From contig CAZVED010000029.1 in NCBI GenBank assembly GCA_964626205.1, positions 1 through 8,710 on the forward strand: a stretch of DNA of 8,710 nt, written 5' to 3'. Source of the stretch: CAZVED01 sp964626205 (GTDB lineage: Bacteria > Patescibacteriota > Patescibacteriia > SG8-24). Shown here piece after piece: positions 5,012 to 8,710 of this stretch. A model generated the notes under the pieces. It did no database searches. It was not told the origin of the DNA and was given only the letters and a program-made list of their open reading frames with translations. The position numbers were made by a program, and so were the translations under genes. Position 1 is the first letter of the stretch, and every line of letters starts with the position of its first letter.

Positions 5012-5021
5012 AAAGAAAGAA

Positions 5022-6902
5022 CTAGCGGATGCCTTCGAGCTCCAACCTGCGGATCTCCGCGGCCCACTCGAGGCGCTTGGCCTTGAGTTTACCTTCGAAT
5101 GGTGGGAGCAACGACTTGCGCGTGCAGTTCATGAGCGCTTGCAGCGTCTGGTACCGCCGCGTCAGCTCGATGTCCGGAGGAATAATCTCCTCCACGACCG
5201 CAATAATCTCTTGCGGCGTCAGGGCTCGTTTCAGCCGAACCTTCCGAGCCTTGAGCTCGGAACGGAGCAACTTGAACGAGTCCGCCGAGTAGGTCTCCAG
5301 GTGTTCCTGGACGCGCTCCGAGCTGGAGAGCTGCTCCAGCAAGAGCGCCTTATCGACACCCTCTTCCGCGACGGGCAGGAACACCCATTCGAGGAACGCG
5401 TGCTTGTCCTCCTCCAACGACGGGTCGAGAATCGGGATGACGAGGTTGCCGCCGCGCCCTTCGCGCCTCATGTCCGGCGGCAGCAGATGCGGCCGTGCGG
5501 TCATGAGGAGCCACAGAATGCGGCCCTTGAAACGCGGGTCGGACATCATCCGGAGGATGGCACCGCTCACGCGTTTCTCGGTGGCGTGCTGCTCGGTCGA
5601 GATGTCGCCGAATTGCGCATCCGCCTCGTCGATGAAGATGCAGACACGCGACAGCGACGCAAGGACGCGGCGCAGACGCTCAATGATGACGTCCGTCTGG
5701 CCGAACCACTGCGACCGGATGCTCTTGAGCTCCATCACCGGCATGTCGAGCGTCGCGGCAACCGCCTCCATAATGAAGGTCTTGCCACCGCCGATCGGAC
5801 CGGAGACGAGAATGCTCGAGATGACGTCGTTGTCGCGGGATGACGCGCGTGGGATGACCTCGTCGACGAGATACGCCTTGAGGCGCAAATTGCCTTTCAC
5901 GGCATCGAGCCGGTGCGACGGGCGCTTGAACTCCACGACGTCGTCGCCGAGTTGCGACTTGATGTATGTCTCGATCATCGGGATGACGTCGGATGCGTCC
6001 ACCGTTCCGCTGCCGCCATTCCCGTACGCCGCACCACGCAAGAGCTGCATGAGCGCGTGCAAGGAAAGGCCGGCTGTCCACGCCGCAAGGTCCGCACCGC
6101 CGTCCATGCCAACCTTTGCGACGCCGCCGGCGTGATGCGTATTGAACCAGTCGATGCAGTGCCGCCGCCGCGCCTCGTCGGGAGCGGGAAGCTCCACATC
6201 GATGAGCTGCGGCAGACGCGCCACGCGCGCGTTGATGCTGCCGCGCGATTCCGCGAGCAGGACGACCGCGTCGGCACCGCGCTGGAAGCCCGGGTCCGAG
6301 AGCCAATCCTGGCAAATCGCGACGCGCATGCGATCCGCGTCCGAGAGCCTGCCGACCTCGCCTTCCGGGATGATGAGCTCCGTCCCTTCGACGATGATGA
6401 CGAGACTCTTGTCCATGACCTTCTCTCCGCACCGAGGGTTCCCCTTGGGGAATCTCGCCTCGCGGCACTTCAGGCAGATCTGGCTAAGCAGCTCGAGCGC
6501 GAGCGCCGGCTTGCCCTGCGAATCCCGGAGCGCCGCGGCGAACTGGTCGCGAAGGCGCTTGTTCGTCTCCGAATCCGATTCGCCGCCAGTCGCCGAGATG
6601 CCGTACATCTGCCAGACGCGCGCAAGGAGCGCGAAGTCGTCGTCGCTCCGGAAGCGGACCGGTCCGTTGAGCTGGTAGGTGAGGACCACGCGGCTCGGCG
6701 AACTCCACATGCGCACGAGCAGGTCAGGCAGTGGGACATAGTCACCACGACCGTCGTCGGCCTTTGGGTCGAACCACAGATCGCCGATCGAGCCCGTAAG
6801 CATCAGGGAGCGTGTCTGTCCGGAATTCACGATGCGTCCCGCGCGCAACAACGCCGCGGGATAGCGCACGTCCGCGACGCTGGTTTCCATGCTGGTATCC
6901 AT
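5022..6902 (-). CDS. large AAA ATPase with degenerate first half, Vps4-like pore loop
   Basis: A 626-residue cytoplasmic protein. Residues ~25-320 look like an inactive AAA-type half. MLTGSIGDLW replaces a Walker A, LVIIVEGTELI sits where a Walker B would be, and ADAVVLLAESR to IDVELPAPDEARR mirrors a sensor-1 to post-Arg-finger stretch. It also has CLKC at 143-146 and a third Cys at 158. Residues ~325-525 are a full AAA module: Walker A GPIGGGKT (368-375), pore loop SQWFGQTD with Trp399, Walker B IFIDEAD with Asp425-Glu426, and two Arg-finger candidates in RREGR (480, 483). The usual sensor-1 Asn is Ala469 (MTARP). Charged helices finish the protein. The pore loop resembles the WMGESE type of Vps4/katanin enzymes, which thread polymer tails. 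The start is ATG 6902, with GGAGGT at 5-nt spacing; an upstream TTG at 6920 is rejected. The gene lies downstream of a PspA-like gene, whose product is a plausible substrate. Confidence 0.88.
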   Translation of the reverse strand: MDTSMETSVADVRYPAALLRAGRIVNSGQTRSLMLTGSIGDLWFDPKADDGRGDYVPLPDLLVRMWSSPSRVVLTYQLNGPVRFRSDDDFALLARVWQMYGISATGGESDSETNKRLRDQFAAALRDSQGKPALALELLSQICLKCREARFPKGNPRCGEKVMDKSLVIIVEGTELIIPEGEVGRLSDADRMRVAICQDWLSDPGFQRGADAVVLLAESRGSINARVARLPQLIDVELPAPDEARRRHCIDWFNTHHAGGVAKVGMDGGADLAAWTAGLSLHALMQLLRGAAYGNGGSGTVDASDVIPMIETYIKSQLGDDVVEFKRPSHRLDAVKGNLRLKAYLVDEVIPRASSRDNDVISSILVSGPIGGGKTFIMEAVAATLDMPVMELKSIRSQWFGQTDVIIERLRRVLASLSRVCIFIDEADAQFGDISTEQHATEKRVSGAILRMMSDPRFKGRILWLLMTARPHLLPPDMRREGRGGNLVIPILDPSLEEDKHAFLEWVFLPVAEEGVDKALLLEQLSSSERVQEHLETYSADSFKLLRSELKARKVRLKRALTPQEIIAVVEEIIPPDIELTRRYQTLQALMNCTRKSLLPPFEGKLKAKRLEWAAEIRRLELEGIR

Positions 6903-6906
6903 GCTG

Positions 6907-6912
6907 ACCTCC
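6907..6912 (-). promoter_or_regulatory. ribosome binding site deciding the AAA ATPase start
   Basis: GGAGGT on the minus strand lies 4 nt (5 from GGAGG) before the ATG at 6902. The in-frame TTG at 6920 would lie upstream of this site and lacks one of its own. Confidence 0.8.
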
Positions 6913-6927
6913 GTTTTCAAAAGACCG

Positions 6928-6945
6928 AAGGGGACCTTTCCCCTT
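6928..6945 (-). other. hairpin in the AAA ATPase 5' UTR
   Basis: On the minus strand AAGGGGA (6939-6945) pairs with TCCCCTT (6928-6934) around loop AAGG. It lies 15 nt before the Shine-Dalgarno site. It could protect a processed mRNA 5' end or tune translation. Confidence 0.45.
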
Positions 6946-6954
6946 GCCTGGATC

Positions 6955-6970
6955 GTCGAGCGCGCTCGAC
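6955..6970 (-). promoter_or_regulatory. perfect 16-bp palindrome, possible operator
   Basis: GTCGAGCGCGCTCGAC is a perfect palindrome in the gap between the PspA-like and AAA genes. As it has no loop it is a better DNA-binding site than RNA hairpin. No sigma-70-type promoter was found beside it. Confidence 0.4.
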
Positions 6971-6987
6971 CTGCCGGGTAAGAAGAA

Positions 6988-7018
6988 AAGGTCGGGGAAC
7001 GAGGCGTCCCCCGACCTT
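6988..7018 (-). terminator. terminator or attenuator between PspA-like and AAA genes
   Basis: On the minus strand 7005-7018 pairs with 6988-7001 (14 bp) around a 3-nt loop, followed by TTTCTTCTT. One pair is a G-U wobble on the minus strand but an A-C mismatch on the plus strand, so it is built for leftward transcripts. The T-tract is interrupted by C, which suggests incomplete termination and some read-through into the ATPase gene. Confidence 0.75.
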
Positions 7019-7046
7019 GTCGGTATGTACGAATGAGGAGTGCCGT

Positions 7047-7904
7047 TCACTCCGGCAGGCGGTCATCGCCGGAACGCGCGTCCGTGTCGGCCTCCTTCTT
7101 GGGGGCCTCTAGGTCGCTCAGGTCCATGTCGCCGAAGAGCGCGTCCTTGGCCGCGGCTTGTTCCGCCGCATGGCTGAACTGGAGCTTGGACCGGCGCACG
7201 TCCATGCCGTGCATCGTCTCCGCAGTCTCGGCTTCCGCCTCGGCCTGCGACACGATGTTCCGCACGTCCGCGAGCAACGAGTCGACGTTGCTCGTGCCGA
7301 CGCCGGCCATCTGCTCGGTCGCCGTCCTGCGGGATTCCGCGACCTGCAGACGCACCATTGCCTCCGCCTTCTCGCGACTAAGCCGCTCCTGGTCGCGCTG
7401 CATGGCCTCGCCGTCGAGCTTGTACTGCTCGATCTGCGCCTTGAACTCCTCGAAGTTCTTCTGCGCGGAGACGAGACGCTCCTTGTCGCGAGTGACGGAC
7501 GACGAGAGATCGGTGTAGGCGGCGACCGCCTTACGCACGAGCTCGTTCGACGAGCCGGCACAGGACGCCTTCGCTTCCTCCACCGTCATGCCGCCATTCA
7601 CGAGCCGCCGCACCTCCTGCTCCACGATCAGGCGCGCGCCCTTGAGCTCCTTTTCTTCCGCGGTGATGCGCCCCGTGAGCATGGCGATCTCCTTGGAAGC
7701 GTCGTTGCGCAGCTTCACGACGCCGGCGACGCCTTTCTTGAACCCGACGAACCGCTGCTTCAACTGCGCTTCCGCGGCCTCGAAGGTCGCTTCGACCGCT
7801 TCCGGGCTGCGCAGCATCGCTGTGCCGCCGCGACCGAAGATGCCACCGAGCTTCGTCACGAAGCCGTTCCACCACTTGCTGATGCCATTGGTAAATGCGC
7901 CCAT
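7047..7904 (-). CDS. PspA/IM30-like (ESCRT-III superfamily-like) coiled-coil protein
   Basis: A 285-residue, almost entirely helical, charged protein. The start MGAFTNGISKWWNGFVTKLG resembles PspA proteins (MGIFSR...) and forms an amphipathic helix with Trp11, Trp12 and Phe15 suited to membrane binding. Residues ~33-105 and ~125-235 are long helices rich in Glu, Lys, Arg and Ala. The segment NVDSLLADVRNIVSQAEAEAE (206-226) resembles the PspA stretch before its last helix. The C-terminus is acidic (FGDMDLSDLEAP, then a charged tail). PspA-family proteins polymerise on the inner membrane to repair or remodel it. The start is ATG 7904, sharing its A with the TGA of the upstream gene and lying 7 nt from GGAG; a GTG one codon earlier is less well spaced. 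Family assignment rests on pattern and residue resemblance, so another coiled-coil family remains possible. Confidence 0.7.
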   Translation of the reverse strand: MGAFTNGISKWWNGFVTKLGGIFGRGGTAMLRSPEAVEATFEAAEAQLKQRFVGFKKGVAGVVKLRNDASKEIAMLTGRITAEEKELKGARLIVEQEVRRLVNGGMTVEEAKASCAGSSNELVRKAVAAYTDLSSSVTRDKERLVSAQKNFEEFKAQIEQYKLDGEAMQRDQERLSREKAEAMVRLQVAESRRTATEQMAGVGTSNVDSLLADVRNIVSQAEAEAETAETMHGMDVRRSKLQFSHAAEQAAAKDALFGDMDLSDLEAPKKEADTDARSGDDRLPE

Positions 7905-8665
7905 CACGATTCTCCTTCTTTCTCACCGTCCATGACGGTTTGATCCATGTGACTCATCATGTTGGTGGAGAATCGGGCGAATTCCCGGTCCACCTCCTGC
8001 ATGACACGCAAACTCTGTTCGAGATCGTCGAGGTGCGCACGGACATCGTTGTCGGTATCGTTACCGACATGACGGAGGTCCTGCGCGGAAACGAGGACGC
8101 CGGCGAGCGCGGCTGAAGCCGTCTCGACGTTCCTCACGAGCACGTCGCTCTTCTGCACGAAACGCTCACGGACCTTTCCGTCCGGCAACCGACGCGCCTG
8201 CGTACGCAGCTCCAGCGACTCCTCGAGCGCACGTGTGCAGGCCCTGAAGACCTTCTGTACGTGCCTTGCGACCTCGGACGACACATCGTTGGATCCGCGT
8301 CGGAACGCGTCCCGTAAGGCTTCGAGCTCATCGAGCAGATTCGGAATGCGGGGGTCGATGCATTTTTCCTTGCATCGTCGACGAAGATTGTAGACATTAC
8401 GCCTCTCTTCGTCCTCCTCCGCTTCCGCGACGAGTGCCTGTACCCGTGCCACAAGCTTCGCGTCCGGGTTGCGGAGCCTTCGGAACAGCATGAGCGTCCA
8501 TACCGCGTAGCCGATCGTGAGAACGACTGAGAAAGGCCAAAACTGCGTAAACGACAGAATGAAGCCGATCAGGCCCGCTAAGAATCCCAAGCCGCCATAA
8601 TCCGCATTGAACAGCCCCTGCTTGAGGTGCTGCTGAAACAACTTGTCTTTCTCGACCTTCGTCAT
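7904..8665 (-). CDS. two-TM membrane protein with cytoplasmic helical domain
   Basis: A 253-residue protein I do not recognise by family. Residues 1-24 are polar. Two hydrophobic helices follow at ~25-41 (GGLGFLAGLIGFILSF) and ~43-62 (WPFSVVLTIGYAVWTLMLF), joined by a very tight turn. FRRLR after the second helix puts both ends in the cytoplasm. Residues ~70-240 are charged helices, probably coiled coil, with CKEKC at 98-102 and a third Cys at 143. The tail is acidic. The start ATG 8665 has AGGAG 7 nt upstream. The stop overlaps the PspA-like start (TGATG), so the two are translationally coupled. Position and topology suggest a membrane anchor or sensor for the PspA-like protein, comparable in role (not in sequence) to PspB/PspC. 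Upstream promoter not resolvable before the window ends. Confidence 0.8.
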   Translation of the reverse strand: MTKVEKDKLFQQHLKQGLFNADYGGLGFLAGLIGFILSFTQFWPFSVVLTIGYAVWTLMLFRRLRNPDAKLVARVQALVAEAEEDEERRNVYNLRRRCKEKCIDPRIPNLLDELEALRDAFRRGSNDVSSEVARHVQKVFRACTRALEESLELRTQARRLPDGKVRERFVQKSDVLVRNVETASAALAGVLVSAQDLRHVGNDTDNDVRAHLDDLEQSLRVMQEVDREFARFSTNMMSHMDQTVMDGEKEGES

Positions 8666-8672
8666 AACGACG

Positions 8673-8678
8673 CTCCTC
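8673..8678 (-). promoter_or_regulatory. ribosome binding site of the two-TM protein
   Basis: GAGGAG on the minus strand lies 7 nt before the ATG at 8665. Beyond it only ~30 nt remain in the window, and no convincing promoter is visible there. Confidence 0.75.
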
Positions 8679-8710
8679 GCACGATATTCCTCATTCGATT
8701 GGAAAGACCG

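Noticed and set aside
4830..5843. 337-residue plus-strand open frame
   Set aside because: It starts inside tRNA-Gly, crosses two terminators and runs antisense to the AAA ATPase gene; low-complexity Arg/Leu/Glu composition typical of a shadow frame.
5913..7112. 399-residue plus-strand open frame, and other long frames antisense to the operon
   Set aside because: High-GC coding on the minus strand opens these frames; no ribosome site, no recognisable domain, and the minus-strand proteins have clear motifs.
1..8710. CRISPR array, insertion sequence or integrase attachment site
   Set aside because: No spaced direct repeats, transposase or integrase gene, or duplicated tRNA 3' end was seen.

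Overview
The window looks like a chromosomal segment of an uncultured bacterium, probably Patescibacteria/CPR. This is an inference from four things: a secreted lamin-tail protein with a single C-terminal membrane anchor, short intergenic regions with very clean TTGACA promoters and hairpin terminators, a 23S rRNA gene with no 16S beside it, and several genes without Shine-Dalgarno sites. TGA is used as an ordinary stop (GGDEF gene, rlmH, hydrolase, both small operon genes), so the UGA=Gly code of some CPR groups does not apply. Both tRNA genes encode their CCA end.

Left part (1-1890). Positions 1-117 are the 5' end of a 23S rRNA gene on the minus strand. Its ~370-nt leader carries three local hairpins and is preceded by two similar promoters, the outer one a perfect TTGACA/TATAAT pair. 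Upstream on the same strand is a 398-residue PAS-GGDEF diguanylate cyclase with its own promoter, structured 5' UTR, ideal ribosome binding site and UUCG-capped terminator.

Middle (1890-4925), all plus strand: rlmH (23S rRNA methyltransferase); an unexplained ~124-nt rod-like inverted repeat; tRNA-Leu(UAG); an RBBP9/YdeN-like serine hydrolase that starts 6 nt after the tRNA CCA; a terminator; a secreted protein with a lamin-tail domain, two probable OB folds and a C-terminal anchor; and tRNA-Gly(GCC) with its own promoter and terminator.

Right part (4977-8690), minus strand: a three-gene set. In transcription order it encodes a two-TM protein with a cytoplasmic helical tail, a PspA/ESCRT-III-like coiled-coil protein (start overlaps the previous stop as TGATG), and, after a hairpin-rich 144-nt gap with a probable partial terminator, a large AAA ATPase. 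The ATPase has a degenerate first ATPase-like half and a complete second AAA module with a Vps4-like WFG pore loop. I read it as a membrane-remodelling or envelope-maintenance module in which the ATPase acts on the PspA-like polymer and the membrane protein recruits or senses. This is the most interesting part of the window, but it is inferred from sequence only.
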